Shown here piece by piece: positions 20,543 through 29,414 of a DNA stretch of 64,000 bases. The notes under the pieces are model-generated. The model had not been told where the DNA came from and searched no databases. It saw only the letters and a program-made list of their open reading frames with translations. Position numbers and translations under genes: made by a program. Every line of letters begins with the position of its first letter. Position 1 is the stretch's first letter. Source of the stretch: Aporhodopirellula rubra (GTDB lineage Bacteria > Planctomycetota > Planctomycetia > Pirellulales > Pirellulaceae); NCBI RefSeq assembly GCF_014192335.1, contig NZ_JACHXU010000027.1:1-64000 (forward strand). The letters run 5' to 3'.

Positions 20543-21052
20543 CGCGATCGATGCTCTTTGAGTCCAATTTTGCTAGGTCGTTGCGTGATCTTTGGCGGGA
20601 ACGCAGCGGCGAGCGGTTCAGGTTCGGTATCCGCGAGGGAAACCCGTTTTCGCTTCGTCGGTAGAGGCTGTGGGAGTGCCGACGCCGATGAGGGCTTCCG
20701 ATCGTACGTTGCCAAAATCGGCGTGGTGCGTCGGTCGGCCTTGGAGCATCCGTGGCAAGCCCGCGTGGTGGCAGTTTAGCAAGCGGGAACGGCGGCAGAT
20801 CGGAGGATGGCGATTGGTTGTCAGTACAGCCGTCGGTGGGACGGAGCAAAGTGCGGGTTTAAGTGTGGCTAGAGGTCCTGTTGAAATTGGAGGCAAACAG
20901 CAACGTGTGATCTCTTGTAAAAAGTATAGGTTGTCAGGGAGCGTTCGGTGGAACGCATTTTGTGTGGTCGTGGCGCACGCGGGGCGGCTCGATGGGTCGC
21001 ACCGCGTGGGCCGGTTTGAGTTGAAAACGCTTTGGTGCCAGGCTGCTCGTTG
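20543..21052 (-). other. Gap between HPr and Enzyme I genes (510 bp)
   Basis: Unusually long for a pts operon. On the minus strand a TATACT lies near 20926-20931 without a good -35 match (CCACCG at 17 bp), so an internal promoter for ptsI is only a weak suggestion. No coding frame or RNA structure is convincing. Confidence 0.35.
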
Positions 21053-21364
21053 CTATTGAGACGGCTGGCCTAATTCATGAAACCCGAGTTCGAACAGTTC
21101 GCTGATTGCCGTGATGGCTGCTTCGGCGTCGTGTCCTTGGGCGGTCAATATCAGTTCGGTTCCCTCGGTTGCGCCCAGCGTCAGCAAAGACAGAATGCTG
21201 CGGCAGTCAACTTGTTCGGAACCTTTTTGGATCATGATGGTCGAATCAAAACCGTCCGCACAGCGCACCAGCAGATCGGCTGGGCGGGCATGCAACCCCT
21301 GTGGGTTGATGATGACCACAGTTTTCTGGAGCTGGGTTGAGTTGTCTTGCGGGTTCTGGTTCAT
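21053..21364 (-). CDS. ptsH: HPr-like phosphocarrier protein
   Basis: 103 residues from the ATG at 21364; an in-frame GTG farther upstream would add 27 residues with no family support. The phosphorylated His is His25 in NPQGLHARPAD. Ser56 in CRSILSLLTLGA aligns with the regulatory Ser46 of classical HPr. It relays phosphate from Enzyme I to EIIA. Gene order next to ptsN and hpf resembles the NPr (ptsO) position of proteobacterial rpoN clusters, so an NPr-like regulatory role is plausible. No strong ribosome binding site is visible. Confidence 0.9.
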   Translation of the reverse strand: MNQNPQDNSTQLQKTVVIINPQGLHARPADLLVRCADGFDSTIMIQKGSEQVDCRSILSLLTLGATEGTELILTAQGHDAEAAITAISELFELGFHELGQPSQ

Positions 21365-21539
21365 TTGTTCACCAGGAGGCCGGGTGATGGCGGAATTTTG
21401 AACGATATGGCGCCTGAAGGGAATCCCAGTGGCGTGTTCGATCACTATTTTTTCGTTAAAGGCACCGCCGGAGCGGAGCCTTTGTAGTGGTCGTAAATTG
21501 CCCGAAGTCGCTGGGGTCGGCTACGTGGCGGTCTCTTCG

Positions 21540-22019
21540 TTAGCCAGCGGCGAACTGGTTGTCGTCGGCTTCTTGCAGCAGTTGTTGGATGTCGTCGGCC
21601 GTTTTGCTCTGTTTGAGGAATCGGCAGAACGATTCATCGCGAAGTTGCCGCGAGATGTTTTCAAGGGCCCGAAGGTGGTCGCCGGGGCGTTCGGGTGGGC
21701 TGATCAGAAGGAAGAACAGCTGAACGCGTTCGCCATCGAGTGAATCGAAGTCAACGCCGACTTCGCTGACACCAACGGTGCCGACGAGTTCCGGAACGCT
21801 GGGGTGTTTGGTGTGGGGGACGGCAACGCCGCGTCCGATACCGGTACTGCCGAGCTCTTCACGTTTCATGATTGCGGCAATGATGTCGTCGCGTTGGTCA
21901 GCGGCGATTTCGCCGGCATCCAACAGCGATTGGACGAGTTCATCGATTACAGCCTCTTTGGTGGTGGACTGCAGGTTGGCGCGGATCGCGTCTTTCTTGA
22001 CAAAGTCAGAGAACTTCAT
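21540..22019 (-). CDS. ptsN: PTS EIIA component, PtsN (nitrogen-type) class
   Basis: 159 residues, the normal length for EIIA-Ntr/fructose-type EIIA. The phosphoacceptor is His69 in GIGRGVAVPHTKH. Other family segments are VIDELVQSLLDAG, IMKREELGSTGIG and VQLFFLLISPPERPGDHLRAL. No EIIB or EIIC sugar permease genes are nearby, so regulation rather than sugar uptake is likely. It lies between hpf and the HPr gene, an order similar to hpf-ptsN in the rpoN operon of proteobacteria, although rpoN itself is absent. Confidence 0.93.
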   Translation of the reverse strand: MKFSDFVKKDAIRANLQSTTKEAVIDELVQSLLDAGEIAADQRDDIIAAIMKREELGSTGIGRGVAVPHTKHPSVPELVGTVGVSEVGVDFDSLDGERVQLFFLLISPPERPGDHLRALENISRQLRDESFCRFLKQSKTADDIQQLLQEADDNQFAAG

Positions 22020-22088
22020 AGCAAAGTGGTTGTCTTGGGTTGGGATGGGATGTATTTCGGAAGGCCGGCGAGTCGAGGGAGTTTTGGT

Positions 22089-22433
22089 CTACTCTTCTTC
22101 GCCGGCGTCTGCTGTTTCGACGTGTTTGTGTGCCGCGGTCCGGTTTCCGGTTTTGCGTGCTTTGAGCTTGCGTAATTGCTGCTCGACTTTGGGAATCGCA
22201 TTATCCAACGCCGCGAGGACGTTGCTTGCTTCAGCTCGAGCGATGGAGTCTTCAGCGTGCTCGGCGGAAACCTTTATTTCGACGACTGGCTTGTCTAGTT
22301 GTTTCAAGTCAATCGTGACCTCGATCGCGTTGATCCGGTCATACAATCGCCGAAGCTTGATTGCCTTTTCCTCAATCAGATCCTGGTCTCCAGGCTGAAG
22401 AGTGCCGTGGCGGGCTGAAACATTCACCTGCAT
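22089..22433 (-). CDS. hpf: Ribosome hibernation promoting factor (short HPF / YfiA family)
   Basis: 114 residues from ATG 22433 (MQVNVSARHGTLQPGDQ). Family features are the opening strand QVNVSARH, the EEKAIKLRRLYDRINAIEVTI helix-strand unit and the VVEIKVSAEHAEDSIARAEA segment, then a basic/polar tail. Only the N-terminal domain is present, so this is short HPF rather than the long dimerising type. It binds the 30S decoding region in stationary phase. It is the first gene of the hpf-ptsN-HPr group. An upstream TTG start would add 12 residues and is less likely. Confidence 0.9.
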   Translation of the reverse strand: MQVNVSARHGTLQPGDQDLIEEKAIKLRRLYDRINAIEVTIDLKQLDKPVVEIKVSAEHAEDSIARAEASNVLAALDNAIPKVEQQLRKLKARKTGNRTAAHKHVETADAGEEE

Positions 22434-22927
22434 GTTCAAACTCGTTTGATTAGAGAATCCGCTCGTCAATATTCCCGCATGCTTGGTCGAAACCGGCTTA
22501 CGGTCGGTGTCTCTAGCGGTCAGAGAACATCGATGTTCATCTGGGATTGATCGGGGATCAATTAGTGTGACGACCGCGGGAGAGTAAACAACAGCCTAGC
22601 TGAATCTAGGCGTTCCGAATAGCGATCCTAGGGGTCATTTTTGCTCATGGAGTGAAATTCTGTCGCACTTGAATGGCGGGATTGCGAGAAACGGGGCAGT
22701 CTCGGCGGTATTTCTCCTAACTTTTCTCCACCGCGTCCCCATGACAAAACGCGTTGCAGCGGATAACCTTCGTGATCTGTTTCATCCAGGCCTCGTGATC
22801 TGATGTCCCTCCCCTGCTCTGCTGCTTTGTCCTCTCGACAAGAGCCCGGCATCGAAGGGGTGAATCTGATCCCGCATTGGGTGGATTTCCCGTGAACCAC
22901 ATCCACTAACCCCCACAGCTGAGATTT
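22434..22927. other. Divergent intergenic region (494 bp)
   Basis: It separates hpf (-) from the small basic protein gene (+) and should hold both promoters. A minus-strand open frame crosses into the small gene but has no family resemblance and was discarded. No RNA element recognised. Confidence 0.4.
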
Positions 22928-23218
22928 ATGGCTCGGAAGGTCGTCAATCGGCAGGCAAAAGCAGCCGAAGCAGATGCTGCTGAAAAGCTGGCAGCCGAGG
23001 TCAAACGCAAGAAAGCCTCCAAACGCAAAACCAAAAAGGCTGCCGCTGATGTGCGGTTGCGCCTCTATTGGGGCGTTTTCAGCCAAAACCTCAAGCGGGT
23101 CGCCGTTTTTGATTTTGACAAGCAATCGGAGGCCGTTAAGCGAGCCGAAGAGTTGAGCAAAGGTGGCAAGTCGCCACACTTTGTCCAGAAGGTCAAAGAA
23201 GAGATCAAGCCCGAGTGA
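22928..23218 (+). CDS. Small conserved basic protein, planctomycete-type
   Basis: 96 residues. The N-terminal half is Lys/Ala-rich and helical. The C-terminal half has a compact pattern: VRLRLYWGVFSQNLKRVAVF, then EAVKRAEELSKGGKSPHFVQK, ending in KPE. That half resembles a small alpha/beta domain with exposed charge. I do not recognise a named family. Its stop overlaps the GTG of the agmatine deiminase gene by 4 bp (23215-23218), so the two are translationally coupled. The coupling, charge pattern and conserved-looking aromatic core support a real gene. Confidence 0.68.
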   Translation: MARKVVNRQAKAAEADAAEKLAAEVKRKKASKRKTKKAAADVRLRLYWGVFSQNLKRVAVFDFDKQSEAVKRAEELSKGGKSPHFVQKVKEEIKPE

Positions 23219-24315
23219 GTTTGGGCGTTACCCATTCTTTGGCGGGCGGGAACGATGTTTCTCGGCCGCCGCGTCGTTTCCCGGCGCAGTGGGAACCCTG
23301 TGACGCCGTTTGGTTGGCGTGGCCGCATAACCTGGAAACTTGGCCAGGTCATTTCGAAGGGATTCCCGAAGCCTTTGGCGTCTTTGCTCACGCGATCGCG
23401 GAGTCAACGCCGGTTAAAATTCTTGCAAGCGGTCATCTCGCCGATCAGTGCCGCCGAGTGCTTCAGGTGACCTCTTCGAGCGGGACCAGTCGCCCGTCCG
23501 CCCGTGATATCGAAATTGTTGATATCCCTACGAACGATTGTTGGATTCGCGATTTCGGGCCGACGTTCGTGCATGAAGGCGACAGATTGCTCGCCGTCAA
23601 TTGGCACTTCAACGCGTGGGGGGGGAAGTACGAACCTCATGACCTCGATCAGGCGGCCGGGGCGAAGATCGCACGTTCAGCGGGTTTGAGGTGTTTGAAA
23701 GCGGAGCTCACCTTGGAGGGCGGCGCGCTGGAGACTGATGGTTCGGGACGGCTGCTCGTTCATTCGGCATGTGTGCTCGACGATAATCGCAATCCCGGGG
23801 TGTCGGCGCAGCAACTGGCTGAACGGTTCTATCAGTATCTCGGGATTGATGAAATTGCTTGGGTCGACGGGGGTTTGATTCCCGGTGACGATACCGATGG
23901 GCATATTGACCAAATCGCTCGATTTGTTGATCGGGAGAATGTGGTGGTCGCGGTCGCTGAGAGTGAGGACGTGCCGTTTGCCGAGGCACTCGAAGCCAAC
24001 TTCCGTCAGATTCGTTTGTGGGCCAAGCAGACCAGTCCCGAGGTGACGGCTCATCGGCTGCCGGTTCCGCCGCCTCGAACGGTCGATGGGCATAGTGTTC
24101 CGCAGAGTTACTGTAATTTTTTAAGGCTCGGACCCGATCGAATCCTCATTCCCACTTTCGCTCATGCGGCGAGTGACGAGCGGGCAATCGGTATTTTGCA
24201 GGAGCTCTGTCCCGGGGTGGAGGTTCAGGGCGTTCCGTGCGAGAAAATTGCGTGGGGGTTGGGTGCGTTGCATTGTGCAAGTTGCCATCAGCCCGCCCCG
24301 CCGATCGTAGCCTAG
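23215..24315 (+). CDS. aguA: Agmatine deiminase (peptidyl-arginine deiminase family)
   Basis: 366 residues. It hydrolyses agmatine to N-carbamoylputrescine and ammonia, towards putrescine. Family segments: PAQWEPCDAVWLAWPHN, NDCWIRDFGPTFV, the LEGGALETDGSGRLL block, IPGDDTDGHIDQIARFV, and the catalytic Cys354 in GALHCASCHQ. The GTG start at 23215 overlaps the stop of the small gene upstream. No N-carbamoylputrescine amidase (aguB) gene is next to it, so the rest of the pathway must be elsewhere. Confidence 0.92.
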   Translation: MSLGVTHSLAGGNDVSRPPRRFPAQWEPCDAVWLAWPHNLETWPGHFEGIPEAFGVFAHAIAESTPVKILASGHLADQCRRVLQVTSSSGTSRPSARDIEIVDIPTNDCWIRDFGPTFVHEGDRLLAVNWHFNAWGGKYEPHDLDQAAGAKIARSAGLRCLKAELTLEGGALETDGSGRLLVHSACVLDDNRNPGVSAQQLAERFYQYLGIDEIAWVDGGLIPGDDTDGHIDQIARFVDRENVVVAVAESEDVPFAEALEANFRQIRLWAKQTSPEVTAHRLPVPPPRTVDGHSVPQSYCNFLRLGPDRILIPTFAHAASDERAIGILQELCPGVEVQGVPCEKIAWGLGALHCASCHQPAPPIVA

Positions 24316-24355
24316 TCGCAATTAGTCGCATTCATCCAATCTATGGGACCGTCAT

Positions 24356-25705
24356 TTGGTCAATACTCTTTTCCTGCCTGAACTGCGCGAAATGCTCGCG
24401 TTCGAGCAAGAGGCTGAGCTTCGTGAATTTTGTGTTGCGCTAAATCCCGGGCGCACGGCCGAGTTCATGGAAGGGCTCGATGACGCGGAGATGTGGAGGG
24501 TGTTGCAGTACGCCGAACCAGATCGGCGGGCTGAAATCTTCAGCTACTTCGACGAAAGCCGGCAGCTCTCAATGCTCGCCAGTGAGCCCGCCGATCAGAC
24601 GGCGGTGCTGATTGAGGAGATTCCTGAGGATGATCGCGTTGACTTGATTCAGGGGCTGCCCGCCGAGTCGGTTCATGAAATTCTGAAGTTGCTGCCGGCG
24701 AGTGAACGCCGCAACATCGAGCGATTGCGTTCGTTTGCCGAAGGGACTGCCGGTGCGTTGATGACCACGGAGGTCGCCAAGTTGGGCGAACGACTGACCG
24801 TGGTCGAGGCGCTTGATGAGTTGGGCAGGCAGGCGAGCGATCTCGAGACGATCTATTACCTCTATGTCGTCGACGATAACAACTTGCTGCGCGGGATCGT
24901 TTCGACGCGGCAGTTGGTTTCGTCGCTCAAGAATAAGTCGATCACGCTCGGCGAAATGATGGAAACCGACGTGGTCGTTGCGCTCGCTGGAGAGGACCAG
25001 GAGTCGGTCGCCGAAAAGGTCGAACGGTTTAATTTGCTGGCGATTCCGGTTATCGATTCGGGCCGCCAAATGCTCGGCATTATCACGCACGATGATGTGA
25101 TTGATGTCGTTCGTGAAGAGTTGACTGAGGACGCCCAGCGGATTGCGGCGGTTGCGCCCTTGGAGGGCGACTTTCTGCAGATCGGTTTGTTGGTGCTGTC
25201 GTATAAGCGAGGGTTGTGGTTAACGATCTTGTTCTTTGCGGCCTTGTTGACCGCGTTCGCGTTGCGGCATTACGAGGCCGAGTTGGCGGTCCACGGTTGG
25301 CTGGTCTGGTTTATCCCGTTGATTATCAGTTCGGGTGGGAACTCGGGCAGCCAGTCGGCCACCCTGGTTATCACCGCGATGACGGGCGGCGAAGTGAAAC
25401 TGACTGATTTGCCGAAGGTGCTTTCGCGTGAAGTCTGCGTTTCGCTGTTGCTCGGTGGGTTCCTGTCGATGATCGGATTTGGCGTCGCGATCTTTGTTGC
25501 CCCAACGGTTTTGGCCGCGACGGTAATCCCCGTGACTTTGGTGTCAGTCATCTTTTGTGGGTGTTTGTGTGGCGTGACGTTACCGATCATGTTTAAGCGA
25601 TTGGGGTTAGACCCCGCGCTGATGAGCAATCCCTTCGTTGCGGGGATTGTCGATATCCTTGGCATTGTGATTTACATCAACGTCGCGCGAATTGTATTGG
25701 GATGA
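24356..25705 (+). CDS. mgtE: MgtE-type magnesium transporter
   Basis: 449 residues, a standard MgtE length. It is a Mg2+-gated magnesium channel/transporter of the inner membrane. Domain order: N-terminal MgtE superhelix (about 1-125, with FMEGLDDAEMWRVLQYAEP), a CBS pair (about 135-255, with GIVSTRQLVSSL and IPVIDSGRQMLGIITHDDV), a plug helix, then five membrane helices from about residue 280. SSGGNSGSQSATLVITAMT and LPIMFKRLGLDPALMSNPF are the conserved pore signatures. The start is TTG 24356 (MVNTLFLPELREML); an internal ATG 12 codons later is possible. Confidence 0.95.
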   Translation: MVNTLFLPELREMLAFEQEAELREFCVALNPGRTAEFMEGLDDAEMWRVLQYAEPDRRAEIFSYFDESRQLSMLASEPADQTAVLIEEIPEDDRVDLIQGLPAESVHEILKLLPASERRNIERLRSFAEGTAGALMTTEVAKLGERLTVVEALDELGRQASDLETIYYLYVVDDNNLLRGIVSTRQLVSSLKNKSITLGEMMETDVVVALAGEDQESVAEKVERFNLLAIPVIDSGRQMLGIITHDDVIDVVREELTEDAQRIAAVAPLEGDFLQIGLLVLSYKRGLWLTILFFAALLTAFALRHYEAELAVHGWLVWFIPLIISSGGNSGSQSATLVITAMTGGEVKLTDLPKVLSREVCVSLLLGGFLSMIGFGVAIFVAPTVLAATVIPVTLVSVIFCGCLCGVTLPIMFKRLGLDPALMSNPFVAGIVDILGIVIYINVARIVLG

Positions 25706-25721
25706 AACAGCGCGGTTGCGC

Positions 25722-26273
25722 TTATACAGTTGGTTCGTGGTGGACCACGCGTGGGTAGGCCAGCGTGAGTCCTAGGCCGCAGTAGCGGGCCAAGTGCATT
25801 GGCGCCGTTCCGGCGGGGTGTGCGTTTTGCCGGACGACATAGGTGCCAGCCAAGCAGTCTCGTATCGTTTGGCGTTCCGTGTCGGCCGCGATCCAGACAA
25901 GGTCCATCAGGAAATTGACGGGACCGAAGCCCCACATCAGCATTCGAAACGTCATCGTCAAGAGAGACGGTTGGACACCCGTGGTCGTTGTGATGCGAAG
26001 GTCGGCTAGCCGGTATCCGAGTGTTCGAAAGCGTGAACGTTTCAGTACAGTGAGATAAATCCACGCGAGGACGAGGGAGCCGAAAATCGATGCGACAGTG
26101 AAGTCGGTATCAGGCCAGATTGTTTCAGCAAATGTCATCGCGATCAGCGTTGCGAAGCTCAGCAATATCAGGACGAACGAATCGATCAGCATCACAATGA
26201 CTCGGCGCGTGAACCCTGCGTAGTCGTCCTGGTGGAAGAAGATGCCGTCGCCAAGGGAATGATCGGTGGTCAT
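25722..26273 (-). CDS. RDD-family membrane protein
   Basis: 183 residues with an RDD-like layout: AGFTRRVIVMLIDSFVLIL (Arg-Arg then Asp in the first helix), a second helix ending SLVLAWIYLTVL, the linker TLGYRLADLRI, and a later hydrophobic pair (LLTMTFRMLMWGFG and FLMDLVWIAAD). RDD proteins are small inner-membrane proteins; some act in Na+/H+ or compatible solute exchange, most are uncharacterised. Convergent with mgtE (16 bp apart), divergent from arfB. Confidence 0.78.
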   Translation of the reverse strand: MTTDHSLGDGIFFHQDDYAGFTRRVIVMLIDSFVLILLSFATLIAMTFAETIWPDTDFTVASIFGSLVLAWIYLTVLKRSRFRTLGYRLADLRITTTTGVQPSLLTMTFRMLMWGFGPVNFLMDLVWIAADTERQTIRDCLAGTYVVRQNAHPAGTAPMHLARYCGLGLTLAYPRVVHHEPTV

Positions 26274-26489
26274 CGGTGCGGGGCTCTCGCGGTGTGGCGG
26301 GATATGGCACGAGGGGATGTTTCATCGTAGCAAGATTGCCGAAGGTCGAGTATGGTTTTTGAGGGCGGGCCCGGCTTACCGGGTGATTCGTAGTGCGTCG
26401 TTCGCGGTTTGGATTTGCGAACCTGTGGCATCGTTTTCGCTCTCTATTGTTTCGCTTAAGAAGAAAAATGTTGTCTCGATCGCATACTC

Positions 26490-26918
26490 ATGTCTGATTT
26501 GACCGTCACGAAACGATTCACGATTCCGGAAGCGGAGCTTTCATGGTCGGCGACGCGGAGCAGCGGGCCGGGCGGGCAGAACGTGAACAAGGTGAATTCC
26601 AAGGTCACGCTTCGTTGGGTGCCCAAGACGCAACCCGGGTTTGACGATGGTTGGCGTCACCGATTTGAGTCGCGATTTTCGACCCGTATCAATCGCGAAG
26701 GCGAATTGGTCCTTCATAGCGAAAAAACTCGAGATCAGATTCGCAATTTGGCGGATGCTCGATCCCGTCTCGTTGCGATGTTGCTTGAGTGTCGATTGCC
26801 TCCGAAAACCCGCACGCCGACGCGTCCAACGTTGGGTAGTAAAAAACGCCGTGTGGAAGGAAAACGGCGTCAATCGCAAAAGAAACGATTGCGTGGCAGT
26901 CCCGGTCGCGACGACTGA
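26490..26918 (+). CDS. arfB: Alternative ribosome-rescue factor ArfB (GGQ peptidyl-tRNA hydrolase)
   Basis: 142 residues. It releases peptides from ribosomes stalled at the end of truncated mRNA. The catalytic loop SSGPGGQNVNKVNSKVTLRW sits at residues 25-44, with GGQ directly visible. The C-terminal tail is strongly basic (SKKRRVEGKRRQSQKKRLRG), matching the part of ArfB/YaeJ that enters the empty mRNA channel. There is no codon-recognition domain, which separates it from RF1/RF2. ATG start at 26490. The gene stands between RDD (-) and the UVR protein (+). Confidence 0.93.
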   Translation: MSDLTVTKRFTIPEAELSWSATRSSGPGGQNVNKVNSKVTLRWVPKTQPGFDDGWRHRFESRFSTRINREGELVLHSEKTRDQIRNLADARSRLVAMLLECRLPPKTRTPTRPTLGSKKRRVEGKRRQSQKKRLRGSPGRDD

Positions 26919-27138
26919 TCCGGTTGGCCGCTTGGTCCGGGGAGCGACGAATGAAGGTTCACCTGGGGCAATACGGTGATATACTAGAGTGTTGGGTCGA
27001 GTCCGATCCCGTCGAAGGCCTTGGGGATCGAGTGTTTCCGGGGGCGGCGACATCGAAGGTTTTTGCGTGTCTCGGCTACGGCACGACGCAGATGCTTTCT
27101 GTTTTAGCAATCAATACGCACTCTCAATTAATTCATTC

Positions 27139-27873
27139 ATGAAACGCCCCCGGCACCTGGACGATCTGTTGAAGCGATGGGCATTCGACCCGGCAACTCT
27201 CAATGTTCGCATGATCAAAGGTAAGGACGACCGAGACGTCTTGCAGATGCGTGTTGACATGGGGATTTTGCAGCTCGAAACGACGGGGCGGCCAGACGGT
27301 GAGTTGATCAATGGGTCCGATAGCTATCTCGAACATTTGAATTTGTGCCGGCTCAATGAGCCGGAGTACGAACTCACTGAGCGTGATTGCAATGAGATCG
27401 ATCGAGAGTTCATGCAGTTTTATCACCGACGGATTTGTTGGCTGAGGTTGCAGTTTTATCATCGCGCGGTGATGGACGCTGATCATACGCTGCGGCTGAT
27501 GGATTTATGCGAAGATATGTCGGATGATCCGGAGTGGTCGTCGACTCACGAGCAGTATCGACCGTTCGTTTTGTTTCACCGCACGCAGGCCGAGGCACTC
27601 GGCGAGCTCGAAGAGAACACGCCCGAGGAAGCGATCCAAGCGATCAATCGAGGGTTGGAGACACTGCGTGCGTTCTTTGTAAAGCACGATGCGGAAGAGC
27701 ACTTTGACGAAGACGAGTTGATTGTCCGTCTGGTGGAATTACGTGAATCGTTGCGAACGGAGTATTCGGTAGGCCAAACGCTTCGTGAACGTCTCGAGCA
27801 TGCTGTTGAGCAGGAACATTATGAGTTAGCGGCGAAGTTGCGAGACGAGCTGACGAGGCGAGAAACGCACTAA
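27139..27873 (+). CDS. UVR-motif protein of unknown function
   Basis: 244 residues from ATG 27139; an earlier frame start would add a Ser/Arg-rich stretch with no domain character. The C-terminus has a UvrB/UvrC interaction motif (LRERLEHAVEQEHYELAAKL RD, the usual ExAxxxExYExAAxLRD pattern). The rest is rich in acidic and aromatic residues, with a helical hairpin around RICWLRLQFYHRAVMDADHTL and TPEEAIQAINRGLETL, resembling a tetratricopeptide-like fold. UVR motifs occur in McsA and related regulators as well as repair proteins. The next gene starts 1 bp after its stop, so it is probably in an operon with the RegB/RegA pair. Confidence 0.75.
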   Translation: MKRPRHLDDLLKRWAFDPATLNVRMIKGKDDRDVLQMRVDMGILQLETTGRPDGELINGSDSYLEHLNLCRLNEPEYELTERDCNEIDREFMQFYHRRICWLRLQFYHRAVMDADHTLRLMDLCEDMSDDPEWSSTHEQYRPFVLFHRTQAEALGELEENTPEEAIQAINRGLETLRAFFVKHDAEEHFDEDELIVRLVELRESLRTEYSVGQTLRERLEHAVEQEHYELAAKLRDELTRRETH

Positions 27874-27874
27874 A

Positions 27875-29311
27875 ATGGTGTTGATTTCCCATGCACCCTT
27901 AGGCTCGTCGACATGGTTGTTGCGTTTGCGTTCGTTCGCGAGCATTGGCCAGCTGATCGCGATCGTGTTGGCAAACCCGGTCACGTCGACGGCGTTGCCG
28001 CTGGTCCCGTTGTTGGTGTTTGTTGCGCTGACTGCGTGCACGAACTTTGTATATGGATGGTGGCTGTCACGCTACGAACATGGCGTCGTTGTCGACGCCA
28101 ACAGCGTGATTCCATTGCGGGTCGCGTTTGCGTTAATGGCGCTCGATCTCGTGACGCTGACGGCGATGCTGTATTTCAGTGGCGGTGCTGATAACCCGTT
28201 CTGTTTTTTCTACTTTGTGAACCTCGCCGTCGGTGGGGTGATGTTGCAGCCGGTGGCCGCGTGGGCGTTGACGGGGCTCGCGGTGCTGGGCTATTCGGTT
28301 TTGCTGCTCGAGTCGTGGCCGGTGCGTGGGCTCAGCGTGCAGACGATCGATCCTTCCCCCGTGCATTTGGGCGAGTTGGGAATGCGGGATATCGCTTCTT
28401 TGCTTGCGTTTGTCGCGTGTGGAACGGTGATCACGTACTTCGTCGCGCGTACGTCTCGGCAACTGCGTGATCGCGAAGAGGATTTGCGACGGAGTCAATC
28501 GGAGCGGGCCGACGCGATGCGCCTGGAAGGACTGACGACTCTTGCTGCGGGAGCAGCACACGAATTGGCAACGCCGCTGTCGACGATTGACGTTGCGTGC
28601 CGTGAACTCACTCGCCATCTCGAGTCGGTGGCGAAGCCGGAGTCGATTGACGAAGATCTGCGATTGATCGATGGACAGTTGCATATGTGTCGACAGATTC
28701 TCGCTCGCATGCGATCTGCCGCGGGAGATGCGGTCGCCGATCAGTGGAACCGCACGACCCTCGGTGAATTGATCGATACCACACTCGATGGTATCCGGGA
28801 CCCGCACCGAGTCGAAATTCTCGAACCGGCGGGAGCCTGGGTGTTGGATCCAGAGCATGAGACGGCGACGGTCGATTCCCGAGGCGGTGAGATTGCCGGA
28901 GGCGGTGAGATTGATTTGGACACGCCGGCGTGGGAACGGCAGCCGATGTGGTTGCCCGAAGAAGCGGTTGCCCAGGCGATTCGGAATTTGATTCACAACG
29001 CTTTGGACGCCAGTGGCGCCGACGAGACGGTAACTGTGCAGGCGGAGCGGAACGGGAAAGAGGTGACTCTTCGCGTCGTCGATCAAGGGCACGGGATGTC
29101 GAGCGATGTCGTGGATCGGGCTGGAGACCCGTTTTTTACGACGAAGGAGCCGGGGCGCGGAATCGGATTGGGGCTGTTTCTGACTCGCAACGTGATCACG
29201 CGACTCGGTGGTCGGCTGAGTTTCGACAGCGTCCCAGGAGAGGGGACGACAGCGACGGTTGCGTTGCCATTGGCCAGCACGGTGAGATCAAAACCGCGGT
29301 ACCGGGGCTGA
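27875..29311 (+). CDS. regB: RegB/PrrB-type redox-sensing histidine kinase
   Basis: 478 residues with six predicted membrane helices (about residues 25-190). A GGADNPF motif at about residues 103-109 matches the RegB quinone-binding heptapeptide GGxxNPF. The H-box is AAGAAHELATPLSTID with His229. Cys272 in HMCRQILARM sits 43 residues later, where RegB has its redox-active Cys265. The ATPase part has NLIHNALDASG, VVDQGHGMS, FFTTKEPGRGIGLGLFLTRN. An extra segment around residues 310-355 is Gly/Glu-rich. It is followed by a matching RegA-type regulator. In proteobacteria the pair controls respiration and energy genes under changing redox; the target set here is unknown. Confidence 0.9.
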   Translation: MVLISHAPLGSSTWLLRLRSFASIGQLIAIVLANPVTSTALPLVPLLVFVALTACTNFVYGWWLSRYEHGVVVDANSVIPLRVAFALMALDLVTLTAMLYFSGGADNPFCFFYFVNLAVGGVMLQPVAAWALTGLAVLGYSVLLLESWPVRGLSVQTIDPSPVHLGELGMRDIASLLAFVACGTVITYFVARTSRQLRDREEDLRRSQSERADAMRLEGLTTLAAGAAHELATPLSTIDVACRELTRHLESVAKPESIDEDLRLIDGQLHMCRQILARMRSAAGDAVADQWNRTTLGELIDTTLDGIRDPHRVEILEPAGAWVLDPEHETATVDSRGGEIAGGGEIDLDTPAWERQPMWLPEEAVAQAIRNLIHNALDASGADETVTVQAERNGKEVTLRVVDQGHGMSSDVVDRAGDPFFTTKEPGRGIGLGLFLTRNVITRLGGRLSFDSVPGEGTTATVALPLASTVRSKPRYRG

Positions 29312-29414
29312 AAAGCTCGCGTTCTGGCCGTTGGGGTGTTGAAAAAATGGCCCGCGACGACGATGCTTTAGGCACGTGCATTTGCTTCTCTCCATTTATT
29401 ATGCGGCGTTACTT

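Noticed and set aside
22628..23179. 183-codon minus-strand frame over the small basic gene
   Set aside because: It lacks family motifs and conflicts with the coupled small gene, whose 4-bp overlap with aguA is better evidence.
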